Below are positions 21,103-31,528 of a stretch of DNA of 64,000 bases, one piece after another; position 1 is the first letter of the stretch, and each line of letters starts with the position of its first letter. The position numbers and the translations under genes are program-made. The stretch lies in contig CAMYOD010000060.1 of the NCBI GenBank assembly GCA_947259975.1, forward strand, positions 51,926-115,925, given 5' to 3'. The notes beneath the pieces were generated by a model, which saw nothing but the letters and a program-made list of their open reading frames with translations, ran no database searches and was not told where the DNA came from. This stretch comes from an uncultured Gammaproteobacteria bacterium (GTDB lineage Bacteria > Pseudomonadota > Gammaproteobacteria > HyVt-429).

Positions 21103-21927
21103 ATGATCCGATCGAAGAAGACACATGTATTTATCTGCGGCATATTGTCGTTGGCCTGGTTTGGCGGGGCCACGGCGGAGGATGGGACCGCGCAGCGCGC
21201 CGCCGAGTGGCGCATGTTCGAGACCACCGAAGCCGTTGAGTCGGTGATCGGGCAGCGCACGCAGCAATTGCGTGTCAGGCCTACAGAGGCCCGCCTGTAT
21301 TTCGAGCGCGGCAACGCCTATTTCTTCGCGCGTGAAATGGCCAAGGCCGAGGCGGACTTCACCCAAGCACTCATGCTCGACGACAGCCTGGACGCGGCCT
21401 ATTTCGGCCGCGGCATGGCCCGTGGCCGCGCAAGCGACTTCGACGGTGCCGTCGCCGACTTGACGGTCTATATTTCCCGCCACCCCAAGAGCTCCCTGGC
21501 CTACACCAAGCGCGGCGTGCGCCGTATCTGGCAGGGTGATCTGGAAAACGCCGAGCAGGACCTCAAGCAGGCGATATTGCTCGATCAGTACAACTCCGAG
21601 GCGCATGACGATCTGGGCGTCATCTATGCGCAGCGGGGCGATTACCCGGAGGCCATAGAAGCGTTTCTGGCAGCGATCAGGTTCGACCCGTCCTATCAGA
21701 AGGCGCACCACAATCTGGCCATGGCCTACTATATCGCGTCGGATAACGCGCGCGCCCTGACGGCCGTCGAGCATGCGCTGGCGCTGAGTGCGGAAAACCG
21801 CAACTCACTGTTGCTCAAGGGTGCAATTCTCGAGGCCCTGGGTCGCCTCGATGAGGCGCAGCAGGTGCGCGAGGAGGCGGAGTTTTTGCCCGACGGGAAT
21901 TGGTCGGAACGGATGTCGGTACAGTGA
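21103..21927 (+). CDS. TPR-repeat periplasmic protein
   Basis: Repeated TPR helices (ARLYFERGNAYFFAREMAKAEADFTQALMLDDS; HDDLGVIYAQRGDYPEAIEAFLAAIRFDPSYQKAHHNLAMAYY); N-terminal hydrophobic segment. Confidence 0.85.
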   Translation: MIRSKKTHVFICGILSLAWFGGATAEDGTAQRAAEWRMFETTEAVESVIGQRTQQLRVRPTEARLYFERGNAYFFAREMAKAEADFTQALMLDDSLDAAYFGRGMARGRASDFDGAVADLTVYISRHPKSSLAYTKRGVRRIWQGDLENAEQDLKQAILLDQYNSEAHDDLGVIYAQRGDYPEAIEAFLAAIRFDPSYQKAHHNLAMAYYIASDNARALTAVEHALALSAENRNSLLLKGAILEALGRLDEAQQVREEAEFLPDGNWSERMSVQ

Positions 21928-21954
21928 ATATCCGCTCGGCCTCGCGTTGAGACT

Positions 21955-22575
21955 TCAGCCAGAACTGCCCCATAGCTCCTCGAGGCGTTTATCCCGCCCG
22001 CAGCCGTAACGGTAGAATTTGTAACGTACCGGATTCTTCCGGTAGTAATCCTGGTGATAGTCCTCGGCGGGATAGAACGTATCCGCCGCCACGATCTCCG
22101 TCACGATCGGTTGCTTGAAACGTTGTGAGGCGGCCAGTTTCTGGCGCGACGCCTCCGCAAGCCGTTTCTGTTCTTCATCGTGATAGAAGATCGCCGCACG
22201 ATACTGATTGCCCGCATCGCAGAACTGGCGGTTCGCGGTGAGCGGATCGATGTTACGCCAGAAGACGTCGAGCAACTCGGCATAGTCTATGCGTCGTGGA
22301 TCGTAGGTAATCTGCACCGCCTCGGCGTGGCCGCTGGCGCCGGCCACAACCTCCTGGTACGTCGGATTTCGGGTGTGGCCGCCGATGTATCCCGACGTGG
22401 TCGAGAGCACGCCATCCAGCCGGTCGAAGGGCGGCTCCATGCACCAGAAACAACCGCCGGCAAAAGTGGCCACCACCGCGCCCGCGGGCGCCGTCGTCTC
22501 CGCGCCGGTCGCGGCCAAAGGTGACGAAGCCGTAAAGACACCCAACAGCAAAAGCGCAGCACGCAAAGATTTCAT
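21955..22575 (-). CDS. msrA: Peptide methionine sulfoxide reductase A with signal peptide
   Basis: ATFAGGCFWCMEPPFDRLDGVLSTTSGYIGGHTRNPTYQEV; YHQDYYRKNP; N-terminal MKSLRAALLLLGVFTASSPLAA. Confidence 0.95.
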   Translation of the reverse strand: MKSLRAALLLLGVFTASSPLAATGAETTAPAGAVVATFAGGCFWCMEPPFDRLDGVLSTTSGYIGGHTRNPTYQEVVAGASGHAEAVQITYDPRRIDYAELLDVFWRNIDPLTANRQFCDAGNQYRAAIFYHDEEQKRLAEASRQKLAASQRFKQPIVTEIVAADTFYPAEDYHQDYYRKNPVRYKFYRYGCGRDKRLEELWGSSG

Positions 22576-22741
22576 CTGCAGACCTCGATAAGGTATGTGC
22601 CAGGTAGGACCGCGCGGGGGAGCATTGGTTTCCTGTAATCGCGGCCAAAGCCGAAGGACCGATGTATTCCGGTCGCCGGGATGCCCGGTACAGAGCACTT
22701 AGGTCGTGATGTGCAGCTTTCCGGTCCGCGCGAGAGGTCGC

Positions 22742-22942
22742 TTATATATGGAGCAGTTCGACCATGATGGTCTTGGCGATGAAGCCGAACAGCCCCAGCC
22801 CTAAGGCGCCGAACAGCACGACGTAGCCGTATCTGCCCGCCCCGGACTCGACGCCGAGCCGATAAATGATAAACAGCATGTACGCGATCAAGCCACCAAT
22901 GCCCAGAGTGAGGGAGAGGGACTCGAAGGTTTCGATGGTCAT
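22742..22942 (-). CDS. DUF2788-like small membrane protein
   Basis: MTIETFESLSLTLGIGGLIAYMLFIIYRLGVESGAGRYGYVVLFGALGLGLFGFIAKTIMVELL: two TM segments. Confidence 0.75.
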   Translation of the reverse strand: MTIETFESLSLTLGIGGLIAYMLFIIYRLGVESGAGRYGYVVLFGALGLGLFGFIAKTIMVELLHI

Positions 22943-23057
22943 GGCCGCGCCCGGGCCGGGTGGGCCCATGGATAGAATATTAGGGAATACTAATATACTA
23001 CAGACAAGGGCCCGTGGGCCAGGCTCTGACGGCCCCGCTGGCTACAGGTGGCTGGGC

Positions 23058-23300
23058 TCAAGCCTCGGCCTTGAGCAGGGCGTAGAGCTTGTCTTTCAGC
23101 ATGACACGCTTTTTCTTGAGGTCTTCCGTATAGGTGTCCGAGGGGGTGTCGATCTGTTCCTCGATGCGCCAGACTTCCTCATCGGCCGCCTGATATTGCT
23201 GATAGAGATGTGCGAACTCCGGATCGTTCTGCACCAGTTGCGCGATCCTTTCCTTGTATTCCGGAAATTCGTTTTCCAGGTCGTGATGTTCGCCAAACAT
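23058..23300 (-). CDS. DUF465 / YdcH-family small coiled-coil protein
   Basis: MFGEHHDLENEFPEYKERIAQLVQNDPEFAHLYQQYQAADEEVWRIEEQIDTPSDTYTEDLKKKRVMLKDKLYALL. Confidence 0.88.
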   Translation of the reverse strand: MFGEHHDLENEFPEYKERIAQLVQNDPEFAHLYQQYQAADEEVWRIEEQIDTPSDTYTEDLKKKRVMLKDKLYALLKAEA

Positions 23301-23346
23301 TAAACTGCCCTCTAACGCCTTGAATCGCACAATTTTAGCACGGGCG

Positions 23347-23613
23347 TCAACCGGCGGTTGAGTCCACCAGCTCATCCAGCTCCCCATCCATATGCAGTTC
23401 GGTGAGTTCCGAAAAACCGCCGACCCATTTGCCGTCGATGGCGATCTGCGGCACGGTGCGCGCGTTGTCACTGATGGCAAGCATTTCACGCAGGGCTGCA
23501 CGGTCCTCGTCGACGCGCACGTCATCGTAGGGGATGCCCCATTTCGTGAGACATTGCTTCGTTTTGTCGCAGATCGGACACACGCCCGTGCTGTAGACCT
23601 TGACTCGCGCCAT
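23347..23613 (-). CDS. Glutaredoxin-family protein
   Basis: MARVKVYSTGVCPICDKTKQCLTKWGIPYDDVRVDED...TVPQIAIDGKWVGGFSELTEL; CPIC active site. Confidence 0.85.
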   Translation of the reverse strand: MARVKVYSTGVCPICDKTKQCLTKWGIPYDDVRVDEDRAALREMLAISDNARTVPQIAIDGKWVGGFSELTELHMDGELDELVDSTAG

Positions 23614-23754
23614 GGTGCCGCCTTGTGCCTGGATCAATGGTGGCCAAATTATGCCGGATCATGGAGAAATGATCCGTACGCCGCAATCATAGGGTGCGCC
23701 GTACAGAGATGCCAGGCTTCCGCGGTCTGATCGGGTACCGCGCGGGGATAGCGT

Positions 23755-24129
23755 CTAGGAGTTTTCGGCCTTGAATTTTTCGATGATCGCGTGCACCCGC
23801 TGCATCGAGTAGGGCTTTACTACGAAGCCCTTGGCGCCTTTTCTTAGCGCGGTGGTAACATTTTCCATCTTGCTATGGCCACTGACCATGACCGTAAAGA
23901 CATCCACATTTTCGGCGCGAAGCTGGTCCAGCACGTCCAGGCCGGTCTTGCCGGGCATTTCGATATCGAGGAACGCGATATCCGGTTTGAACAGGGCGAT
24001 CTTCTCCAACGCCTCCTCGCCATCGCGGGCCATGAGGGTGCGGGTGCAGCCGCATTGCTCCAGGGCCATGGCAAGCACATCGCGCATCTTGCGCACGTCA
24101 TCGGCAACCAGGGCGGTGAAATTTGACAT
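23755..24129 (-). CDS. Single-domain CheY-like response regulator
   Basis: TALVADDVRKMRDVLAMALEQCG...PDIAFLDIEMPGKTGLDVL...GAKGFVVKPYS. Confidence 0.92.
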   Translation of the reverse strand: MSNFTALVADDVRKMRDVLAMALEQCGCTRTLMARDGEEALEKIALFKPDIAFLDIEMPGKTGLDVLDQLRAENVDVFTVMVSGHSKMENVTTALRKGAKGFVVKPYSMQRVHAIIEKFKAENS

Positions 24130-24139
24130 GATCAGGTCC

Positions 24140-26311
24140 TCACATGGATGCCGCGTCGGCAAGTTCAACAGGTTCGAGATTGGCCACCGCGTCGCGACAG
24201 ACGTGCACTAACTTCTCGGCCAACTCGGGCACCGTTGCGTATTCTTCGGCCGCCACTTGCGCATCCAACGCCGCCGCCGCGTCGGTGATCTGCGGATAGC
24301 CGAAACCCCCGCCCATGCCCTTGAGCTTGTGTGCCAGCCCCTTCAGCTCGATCCAATCCCGTTGTCCCAGGGCGCCGCGCACGGCGTCGATCATCTCCGG
24401 CAGTCCGGCGACAAAATCCCGCACCAGGGCCTGGAACTTCGGATCCGCGGCGAGCGGATCGTCGGCCTCGTTTGCCGTGTCGCCGGCGTCGGCCAGATGC
24501 CTGGTCAGTTCCGGATAGAACTTTTCCGGTTCAATCGGTTTGGCGAGCACGGCATTCATGCCGAGGCCCAGATACTCCTCGATGTCCTCGCGCATGACAT
24601 TGGCAGTGAGCGCGACGATAGGGCTGGCGTAGCCGGCGTTACGCAGCAAGCTGGCGGCGGCCTTGCCGTCCAGCACCGGCATCTGGATGTCCATCAGAAT
24701 CAAATCGAAGTCCGTCACCAGTGCGTGCTCCACCGCCTCCTGACCGTTGGTGGCCAGGGTCACGGTGGCGCCTGCGCGCTCGAGGTGCATGGTGATGAGC
24801 CGCTGGTTATCGGGGCTGTCCTCGGCGAGCAAGACCTGGCCGCGCAGCCGCGGCACCGTCGTCGCGGCATTCACCGCGTCGGCGGACTTGATCCGGGCCT
24901 GCGCCGCATCGATCAGCCGCATGTCCACGTCGGATTCGGCGGGCAGTTCCAGCGCAAATTCGCTGCCGTGACCCTTTTCGCTCACACAGGAGATCTCGCC
25001 ACCCATGTTTTCCGCGAGCTCCTTGACGATGGTCAAGCCGAGGCCGGTGCGGCCGAACTTCCGCGTCGTGGAGGCGTCGGCCTGGGAGAAGGGATTAAAA
25101 ATGCGCGCAATTTCCTTTTCGGTCAGGCCGATGCCGGTGTCGCGCACGCGAAACACGATGCGCTGCGTCTTTCGGTCGTAGGCGGCCGTGATAGTCACTT
25201 CGCCCTGCTTGGTAAATTTGATCGCATTGCCGCACAGGTTGAGAAGAATCTGCTTGAGTCGCGTCGGATCAGCCTGAAAGCTCTCGGGCACCGGGGTCTC
25301 GTAGCGCACCCTGAAACGCAGATCCTTCTCCGCCGCCTTCACCGCCATGAGAGATTCGACCCCGGCGAGCACTTCCGGCGGCGAGACCGGGATCTGTTCC
25401 AGCTTCATCTCGCCGGCCTCGATCTTGGATAAGTCGAGGATGTCGTTGATGACTCTGAGCAGGTGCTTGCCGCTGCGCTCGATGGGCTGGACGAGATTGG
25501 TCTGGGATTTCTTCAGTTCTCCCGATTCCAGCAGCACGTCCGCGTAGCCGATGATGGCGGTGAGCGGCGTGCGAATCTCGTGGCTCATATTGGCGAGGAA
25601 CTGGGATTTGAGTTGATTCGCCGCCTGTGCCGATTCGCGGGCCTCCACCAGTGCCCGGGTCGAGCGGCCCGTGGATCGAATGACCGATACGGCAATGGCG
25701 GCACCGAGGGAGACCGCAATGATGCCAAGTGTGATAACAATCGCGTAACTCAGGTTGTTTCGGTGGGTCGCCGCGGCAATTTCCGCCCGGGTCGAATCGC
25801 GCTTCACATCGAGCATCCTGGTGAGCTCCGTCATGACGGTATTTTGCGTCGGAATCACGGACTCGAGCAGTAGCCGGCTGGCCGCCTCGGTCTCCCAGTC
25901 GAGCAGGAGCTGCGCCGCCTCCGCCTGAACCGTTGAACCATTGGCGATGAACGGGCGCACGTTGTCCCAAAGCGTGCGCTCGGCGTTCGTGAGGTCCATT
26001 TCCAAAAGTTCATCGCGGGCGGCGATGAAACCGGAGGCCTTGCGACTCATTTCCATGTAGGCGTCATCGCGCTCGAAGATGTCTTCGGTGATCGCCATGC
26101 GATGCAGCACCAGCGCGCGCTGCATGGCCGCATCACGCATGGCGAAAACCAGTTCGCTTTTGCGCAGATCGTTGGCCATGTCCTGCAACCGTGCGCTGTT
26201 GTCACGGACGTTAAACAACCAGACCCCCATCAGGATCAGGAGAATCACCAGCATGGCGGAAAAGCCGGCGGTGATGGCGAATTTTGTACTGACTCTTTTC
26301 ATGGTTTTCAT
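24140..26311 (-). CDS. Hybrid sensor histidine kinase (HisKA-HATPase-receiver-HPt)
   Basis: [59 protein letters not shown]...[14 protein letters not shown]; HPt [16 protein letters not shown]; two N-terminal TM segments. Confidence 0.95.
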   Translation of the reverse strand: MKTMKRVSTKFAITAGFSAMLVILLILMGVWLFNVRDNSARLQDMANDLRKSELVFAMRDAAMQRALVLHRMAITEDIFERDDAYMEMSRKASGFIAARDELLEMDLTNAERTLWDNVRPFIANGSTVQAEAAQLLLDWETEAASRLLLESVIPTQNTVMTELTRMLDVKRDSTRAEIAAATHRNNLSYAIVITLGIIAVSLGAAIAVSVIRSTGRSTRALVEARESAQAANQLKSQFLANMSHEIRTPLTAIIGYADVLLESGELKKSQTNLVQPIERSGKHLLRVINDILDLSKIEAGEMKLEQIPVSPPEVLAGVESLMAVKAAEKDLRFRVRYETPVPESFQADPTRLKQILLNLCGNAIKFTKQGEVTITAAYDRKTQRIVFRVRDTGIGLTEKEIARIFNPFSQADASTTRKFGRTGLGLTIVKELAENMGGEISCVSEKGHGSEFALELPAESDVDMRLIDAAQARIKSADAVNAATTVPRLRGQVLLAEDSPDNQRLITMHLERAGATVTLATNGQEAVEHALVTDFDLILMDIQMPVLDGKAAASLLRNAGYASPIVALTANVMREDIEEYLGLGMNAVLAKPIEPEKFYPELTRHLADAGDTANEADDPLAADPKFQALVRDFVAGLPEMIDAVRGALGQRDWIELKGLAHKLKGMGGGFGYPQITDAAAALDAQVAAEEYATVPELAEKLVHVCRDAVANLEPVELADAASM

Positions 26312-26663
26312 GGGCCTGCGGGTTAGCCGAGCGCACTAGCGCACCGCGCAGTGAGGGGATCGGCCATTCGGGCGGAAACCTTAGGCCCGGTGGGGTCCGG
26401 CGGCGGGGTGACCGGAAATTGTCTTCGCCACGACATAAAAGCGTCATGAACCCCGGTTAGGCTTGCCGGAATTGGGCCGCAATCGGGAACTTCCTGCCCG
26501 CGATGCAGGCCTAATAGATAGCAGGGAGCAGGAATTTAAGGGTCCAGCAGGCGGATTCGGGTTCCGGCACGTAATTTGCTGCATGCAGAGTGAAGCCATA
26601 CCGAGTCCATCATCCCCGGTTTCGGGCCATGCCGGCCGCCAGACCGGGCGAGGAGGTAGACCG

Positions 26664-26924
26664 ATGCTAAGTCAGATCATGCGACAGGTGCAGGCGTTCG
26701 AGCGGCGCCACGGAATCCGTCCGAACGTCGTCTATATCAATTCCCGCTATTACGATGTGCTGCGGAAACACTATCCGGAGTTGTTTCGCGACGATCCGAT
26801 CGTCGAGTTAGGATTTCGCCTTCTGGTAGTGTCCGAGGACATCAGTCTGCACCCGGAGGTGGCGTGGTTGCCCGAAAAGGGTGCGCGGCACCATTCTGTC
26901 CAGGGTCGCGCCAACGCCGCCTGA
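26664..26924 (+). CDS. Conserved-looking hypothetical small protein
   Basis: MLSQIMRQVQAFERRHGIRPNVVYINSRYYDVLRKHYPELFRDDPIVELGFRLLVVSEDISLHPEVAWLP; GAGGAGG RBS immediately upstream. Confidence 0.7.
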   Translation: MLSQIMRQVQAFERRHGIRPNVVYINSRYYDVLRKHYPELFRDDPIVELGFRLLVVSEDISLHPEVAWLPEKGARHHSVQGRANAA

Positions 26925-26951
26925 GTGCAATGTCCTAAGCAGGCCGCACTT

Positions 26952-27362
26952 TTAGCGGCGTCGCCGGCGCAGTGAGTAGCCGGTGATGTCATTGGCAAGC
27001 GACTGACAGGGAATCCTGCCGATCTCGCCGTAGTGGTCGATGGCCGCCGCGATCAGCGAGTCGATATCGGCGACCTCGGTCGCTGCAGTATCGGTCTCTA
27101 ACAGCCGCTGTAATCCGAATAAGCCCCCGAACTGAATCTTGATCATCGCACTGTGTGGCGTGGCCGCCGGGTCATCCGGCATCGCAAACGCCGCCAGGCC
27201 CACCGTCTTCATCGCCGCGTGCAGTTCGGCGCAGCGCCGATGGGAGGCCTCCACGGTGCAGGCAATATCCGGCCCGCTCCGGCGGGTGACCTCGATCGCA
27301 TGGCGACAGCCGAATTCGCCCCGAATCAGAGTCGCGCTAAAGGCACATTTGTAATCATCCAT
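26952..27362 (-). CDS. Hypothetical protein
   Basis: 136-aa ORF MDDYKCAFSATLIRGEFGCRHAIEVTRRSGPDIACTVEASHRRCAELHAAMKTVG. Confidence 0.65.
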   Translation of the reverse strand: MDDYKCAFSATLIRGEFGCRHAIEVTRRSGPDIACTVEASHRRCAELHAAMKTVGLAAFAMPDDPAATPHSAMIKIQFGGLFGLQRLLETDTAATEVADIDSLIAAAIDHYGEIGRIPCQSLANDITGYSLRRRRR

Positions 27363-27384
27363 GCTGGCAATCCACCGGCGTGAT

Positions 27385-27789
27385 TCAGTACATTTTCAGC
27401 AGGCCGTGCAGGACCAGGTCGGTGAGACTGACGATGCCCCGCAGCTCGTCATTATGGACCACCGGTGCACGGGACAGTTCGAAGCGGGTAAACAAACGCG
27501 CGCAGTAACGTATGTCCATGTCCGGGTCCACGGTGATCACCGGTTTAGCCATGATTTCGTAAACATTGACTCGCTCCGGGGTGCTGTCCTTGGCAAGGAT
27601 ATGGCGCGCAATATCGGAGATCAGCAACAGCCCGTATTCATCGTCTTCGTGGCGCTTTTGTACGATCAAACATTTGGTCTCCTGGTGCTTCATCTGATGC
27701 AAGGCCTGTTCGATGGTGGCCATGCCGTCGACCACATCGAATTGGGTCTTCATGACATCGCGCACGCGAATCAGTTTTCGTGTGTTCAT
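27385..27789 (-). CDS. CBS-domain-pair protein
   Basis: IRVRDVMKTQFDVVDGMATIEQALHQMKHQETKCLIVQKRHEDDEYGLLLISDIARHIL...VNVYEIMAKPVITVDPDMDIRYCARLFTRFELSRAPVVHNDELRGIVSLTDLVLHGL. Confidence 0.92.
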   Translation of the reverse strand: MNTRKLIRVRDVMKTQFDVVDGMATIEQALHQMKHQETKCLIVQKRHEDDEYGLLLISDIARHILAKDSTPERVNVYEIMAKPVITVDPDMDIRYCARLFTRFELSRAPVVHNDELRGIVSLTDLVLHGLLKMY

Positions 27790-28136
27790 ATTTCTTCCTC
27801 CACAACTTCGGCAAGCTGACGGATCTGATGGGCAACGCCGACAGCATCATCCACGTCAATTTGAAACGCGATTCCGGTGCCCGGCCGTTTGTCGAATTCA
27901 CCGATATTGGCGATAGTTTCCAGAATTGTACGACTTAAATGTTCCTCGACCAGAAACAGCAACATGTCCCGCTGGGTCTCCAGCTCCAGGCCGAAGAAGG
28001 TCTTGGCCGGCTCGAGACCTTCGCCGCGTGCCTGACTGATCACGGTGGCGCCGGTGGCCCCGGACTCCCGGGCCGCGTCGAGCACGGCATTCGTCTTGTG
28101 GTCCTCCACAAGGGCAATCAGTAATTTGAAGTGCAT
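27786..28136 (-). CDS. PII-like nitrogen-regulatory-family protein
   Basis: MHFKLLIALVEDHKTNAVLDAARESGATGATVISQARGEGLEPAKTFFGLELETQRDMLLFLVEEHLSRTILETIANIGEFDKRPGTGIAFQIDVDDAVGV; 4-bp overlap with the CBS gene. Confidence 0.85.
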   Translation of the reverse strand: MHFKLLIALVEDHKTNAVLDAARESGATGATVISQARGEGLEPAKTFFGLELETQRDMLLFLVEEHLSRTILETIANIGEFDKRPGTGIAFQIDVDDAVGVAHQIRQLAEVVEEEI

Positions 28137-28175
28137 GGTGAGTCTCCCTTACGCGAGAAGTCGAGTCATTTGGGT

Positions 28176-29000
28176 TCAGTCAGTATCGTGGTCGGTTCGG
28201 CGCCGTGACACGGGTTCCGGCCCGTTCGCGATATACGTCCGCCGGCGCTGACGCCATTCGCCGATCTGGGCATAGGCCATCACCGCGATGATTGGAAACA
28301 GGCTGGCGAAGGCAATCAGGCCGAAGCCGTCGAGAATCGGGCTGCGACCCGGCACCGTGCTGGCCAGACCCAGCCCGAGGGCCGCCACCAGCGGCACCGT
28401 GACGGTGGATGTGGTGACGCCGCCGGAGTCGTAGGCCAGGGCGATAATCAGGCGCGGCGCAAATACCGTCTGAATGATGACGACCACATAGCCGGCGATG
28501 ATGTAATACTCGAGCGGCGTCCCGGTAATGATACGGAATGTGCCCACGGCAATGCCGATGGCGACACCGATGGCCACCGCGATGCGTAACCCCCAGACGC
28601 CGATGGCGCCACCCGAAACCTGGTGCGCCTTGATCGCGACCGCAATCAGCGCTGGTTCCGCGATGGTAGTGGCGAAGCCGATGGCGGCGGCGAAGATATA
28701 CACCCAGAGATAATCGGACCACAGCAGAGTGCCGATGGTGTCCGCGGTTCCGGAAATGAATACCGGGTCGGTCAGTTGCTCGGCCATCAGCCGGCCGAGG
28801 GGGAACAGCGCCTGTTCGAGACCCTCGAGGAACAGGGTCATGCCGACGATTACGTATACAAAGCCGATGAGGATGCGTTTGATATTGGGGATTGAGCGAC
28901 GCAGCACCAGCAACTGGAAGCCGAAGATGATCGCGGCGATAGGCAGCACGTCCCGCAAGGTGGCGCCTAATGCCTGGACTGAGGTTACGACAAACTCCAT
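28176..29000 (-). CDS. DUF1538 family multi-pass membrane protein (second of pair)
   Basis: [73 protein letters not shown]; multiple TM segments. Confidence 0.85.
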   Translation of the reverse strand: MEFVVTSVQALGATLRDVLPIAAIIFGFQLLVLRRSIPNIKRILIGFVYVIVGMTLFLEGLEQALFPLGRLMAEQLTDPVFISGTADTIGTLLWSDYLWVYIFAAAIGFATTIAEPALIAVAIKAHQVSGGAIGVWGLRIAVAIGVAIGIAVGTFRIITGTPLEYYIIAGYVVVIIQTVFAPRLIIALAYDSGGVTTSTVTVPLVAALGLGLASTVPGRSPILDGFGLIAFASLFPIIAVMAYAQIGEWRQRRRTYIANGPEPVSRRRTDHDTD

Positions 29001-29734
29001 CAGATCAGCATTCCGTAGCCGAGCACGAAGATCATGGGTGTCAGAGAGGCGAAGGCGATCAGACCGAAGCCGTCGATCATGGGGTTGCGGCCGCGGATGC
29101 TCGAAGCCAGGCCGACGCCCAGCGCGGTGACCAGTGGCACGGTGATGGTGGAGGTGGTGACGCCGCCGGCGTCATAGGCGATACCGATAATTTCCCGGGG
29201 CGCGAAAAATGTCATCACCACGACACCCAGATAGCCGCCGATGATCAGGTAGTGCACAGGCCAGCCGCGAATGATGCGAATGACACCGAGCAGGATGGCC
29301 AGTCCCACGGCCAGTCCCACCGACATGCGCAGGCCGAAGGCGTAGCTCGCCTTTGCGGCCTCGTCGGTGGCGATCATGCCACCCTCCGCGGCCACCGCCG
29401 CCGCCTCTGCCGCAACCGCGATCAAGGCCGGTTCGGCAACGGTGGTGCCGAAACCAAGCGCAAACGCGAAAATCAGCAACCACCAGAGACTGCCTTTGCG
29501 GGCAAAGCCATTGGCCATGGTTTCGCCGATGGGGAACAGACCCATCTCCAGGCCGCGCACGAAAAAGGTGAGCCCCAGCACCACCAGCAGCGTACCGCCA
29601 AGCACCGCGCCCAGATTCGGTAGCGGCTGCTGTAAGACTACAATCTGAAAGAACGCGATGACGACAATGATGGCGGCGAGATCGCGCACACTGTCGAGCA
29701 ACGATTTCAGAAAGGCGACGACTGGAGCACGCAT
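29000..29734 (-). CDS. DUF1538 family multi-pass membrane protein (first of pair)
   Basis: [75 protein letters not shown]; clear paralogue of the adjacent ORF. Confidence 0.85.
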   Translation of the reverse strand: MRAPVVAFLKSLLDSVRDLAAIIVVIAFFQIVVLQQPLPNLGAVLGGTLLVVLGLTFFVRGLEMGLFPIGETMANGFARKGSLWWLLIFAFALGFGTTVAEPALIAVAAEAAAVAAEGGMIATDEAAKASYAFGLRMSVGLAVGLAILLGVIRIIRGWPVHYLIIGGYLGVVVMTFFAPREIIGIAYDAGGVTTSTITVPLVTALGVGLASSIRGRNPMIDGFGLIAFASLTPMIFVLGYGMLI

Positions 29735-30004
29735 CAGTTACGATCCCCGGGGTGTACTTCGTCGGCTGGCATGACAGAAATGATCATTGATTGTCGCGGG
29801 GCTGCGGCTACGCCGTTGTTTGGTAGTCATCAGCGCAGAATACCGAAAATTTAGACCACCCCTCATCGGTAGTTTCTTTTATAACGTGAGTGCGGGGCCG
29901 CTGTATACTCGTCGCAAGGCCAACAATTTTTGCGCGCCGCCGATCGTATTGACGGCCACCGGATTCTGGTACACTCCGCAACCACGTTTCCATAAGTCGT
30001 GCCC

Positions 30005-30436
30005 ATGACCAAGCAAATCCCCATTGACGTCAAGATCACGCCCGAGAACAAGTGCGATTTTTGTACCGGTTCCTGGTGTTGTACTTATATTACGCATCAA
30101 ATCGATACGCCCCGCGCCATGTCGGACTTCGACACCCTCTTGTGGCAGGTCTCGCATGAGAATGTCGAACTCTACAAGGATGACGACGGCTGGTTCCTGA
30201 TGGTGATAACGCCCTGCACACATCTGGAAAAGGATGGTCGTTGCGGGATCTATGAGCAGCGCCCGCAGATCTGTCGCGACCATACCAACGACGGTTGTGA
30301 ATTCGATGGCTTGTGTGGCGAGGACGACTTCGATCTCTATTTCAAGACTCACGAGTCGCTGGACAAATACTGCCGCAAGCGTTTCAAGAAGTGGGACATC
30401 CGCTTCAAGAAATGGGCCAAGGAAAAGGCTGACTAG
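30005..30436 (+). CDS. YkgJ-family cysteine-cluster protein
   Basis: KCDFCTGSWCCTYITHQID...CTHLEKDGRCGIYEQRPQICRDH: CxxC...C..C metal-binding pattern. Confidence 0.85.
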   Translation: MTKQIPIDVKITPENKCDFCTGSWCCTYITHQIDTPRAMSDFDTLLWQVSHENVELYKDDDGWFLMVITPCTHLEKDGRCGIYEQRPQICRDHTNDGCEFDGLCGEDDFDLYFKTHESLDKYCRKRFKKWDIRFKKWAKEKAD

Positions 30437-30437
30437 A

Positions 30438-31100
30438 TCACGGCATAATCTCGCGGAAACCATGAATTCCCGCGAATTCCTCCACGTCCCTGGGCGGGCT
30501 CTTAGAGTCCGGCCGATACACGGCGCGCAGGTAAGCAATGCCGTAGCCCTGGGCCGAGCGTAACACCGGCAGGCTGTCATCGATCAACAGGGTGCGCCGT
30601 GGATCGAAGGGTTCCACCGCCTGACTCTTGCCCCAGAACTCCGGGTGTTCCTTGGGTACACCGATGTCATGCGAGCACACGACGGTGTCGAAGTGGCCAC
30701 CGAGTTGGGTGCGATTCATCTTCAAGTCCAGGCTCTTGCCGTGTGCGTTGGTCACCAGGGCGATACGCTTGTTTTGGTTGCGAATGGCATCGAGGAATTC
30801 CACCACGTCCGGGTGCACGGCAATGAGGTGGTCGACCTCTTGTTTGAGCAGTGCGATGTCCAGACCCAACTGGTCGCTCCAGTAATCCACACAGTACCAG
30901 TCGAGCGTCCCTTCGGCGGCGCGAAAGCGGGGAAAGAGTTCGTGCTTCGCTGCCTCCAGCGACAGGTGATGTTTTTCCGCATAGCGCCGCGGCACATGTT
31001 CGCGCCAGAAATGGTTGTCGAAATGCAGATCCAGCAGCGTGCCGTCCATATCGAGGAAGACGCTGTCGACATGGTTCCAGCTGAGGGTGGTCGCGGTCAT
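30438..31100 (-). CDS. HAD-family hydrolase, GMP/IMP nucleotidase-like (YrfG-like)
   Basis: VFLDMDGTLLDLHFDNHFWREHVPRRYAEKH; ALVTNAHGKSLDLKMNRTQL; RTLLIDDSLPVL. Confidence 0.88.
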   Translation of the reverse strand: MTATTLSWNHVDSVFLDMDGTLLDLHFDNHFWREHVPRRYAEKHHLSLEAAKHELFPRFRAAEGTLDWYCVDYWSDQLGLDIALLKQEVDHLIAVHPDVVEFLDAIRNQNKRIALVTNAHGKSLDLKMNRTQLGGHFDTVVCSHDIGVPKEHPEFWGKSQAVEPFDPRRTLLIDDSLPVLRSAQGYGIAYLRAVYRPDSKSPPRDVEEFAGIHGFREIMP

Positions 31101-31183
31101 GGGAGTGCCGGAATATTCGATAATGGGATCAGCCCGCCGGTCAGCGGAAATTAGTGCGTGCTGCCGCGGGGCGGAATTACGGG

Positions 31184-31528
31184 TCAGGGCGCCAACCAGT
31201 TGCGGGCGCTCTCGAGGTCGGGAAAGGTCTGCACGTCGGTGTCGGTGAACACGCCCGAGAGCCAGCTGAGCCATGAGACCCATTGCTGCCTCGTGACCAC
31301 CGCGATGCGGCGAAAGTCGCGGCGATGTTGGCGCGCGAACTGAATGTCCTCCCAGGCCACGTCGACGGTGAAACCGGTCATGTTGCTCAGGTCAAACAGA
31401 ACATCGAACTGTGGATAGTCCTTCAGTTCGTCACTGACCGCGCTCTCGAATTCCTCGAAGTCGGCCAGCGTGAGCTCGCCGTAGACGGTCATCTTCAAAA
31501 GGTCATTTACTTCTTCGACTACGATCAT
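31184..31528 (-). CDS. SpoIIAA/STAS-like domain protein
   Basis: LLKMTVYGELTLADFEEFESAVSDELKDYPQFDVLFDLSNMTGFTVDVAWEDIQFARQHRRDFRRIAVVTRQQWVSWLSWLSGVF. Confidence 0.75.
   Translation of the reverse strand: MIVVEEVNDLLKMTVYGELTLADFEEFESAVSDELKDYPQFDVLFDLSNMTGFTVDVAWEDIQFARQHRRDFRRIAVVTRQQWVSWLSWLSGVFTDTDVQTFPDLESARNWLAP

Noticed and set aside
24257-25432. 391-aa plus-strand ORF opposite the hybrid kinase
   Set aside because: Antisense shadow of strongly conserved kinase motifs.
29949-29975. sigma70-like TTGACG...TACACT upstream of the YkgJ-like gene
   Set aside because: Spacer is only about 15 bp, too short for confident assignment by eye.
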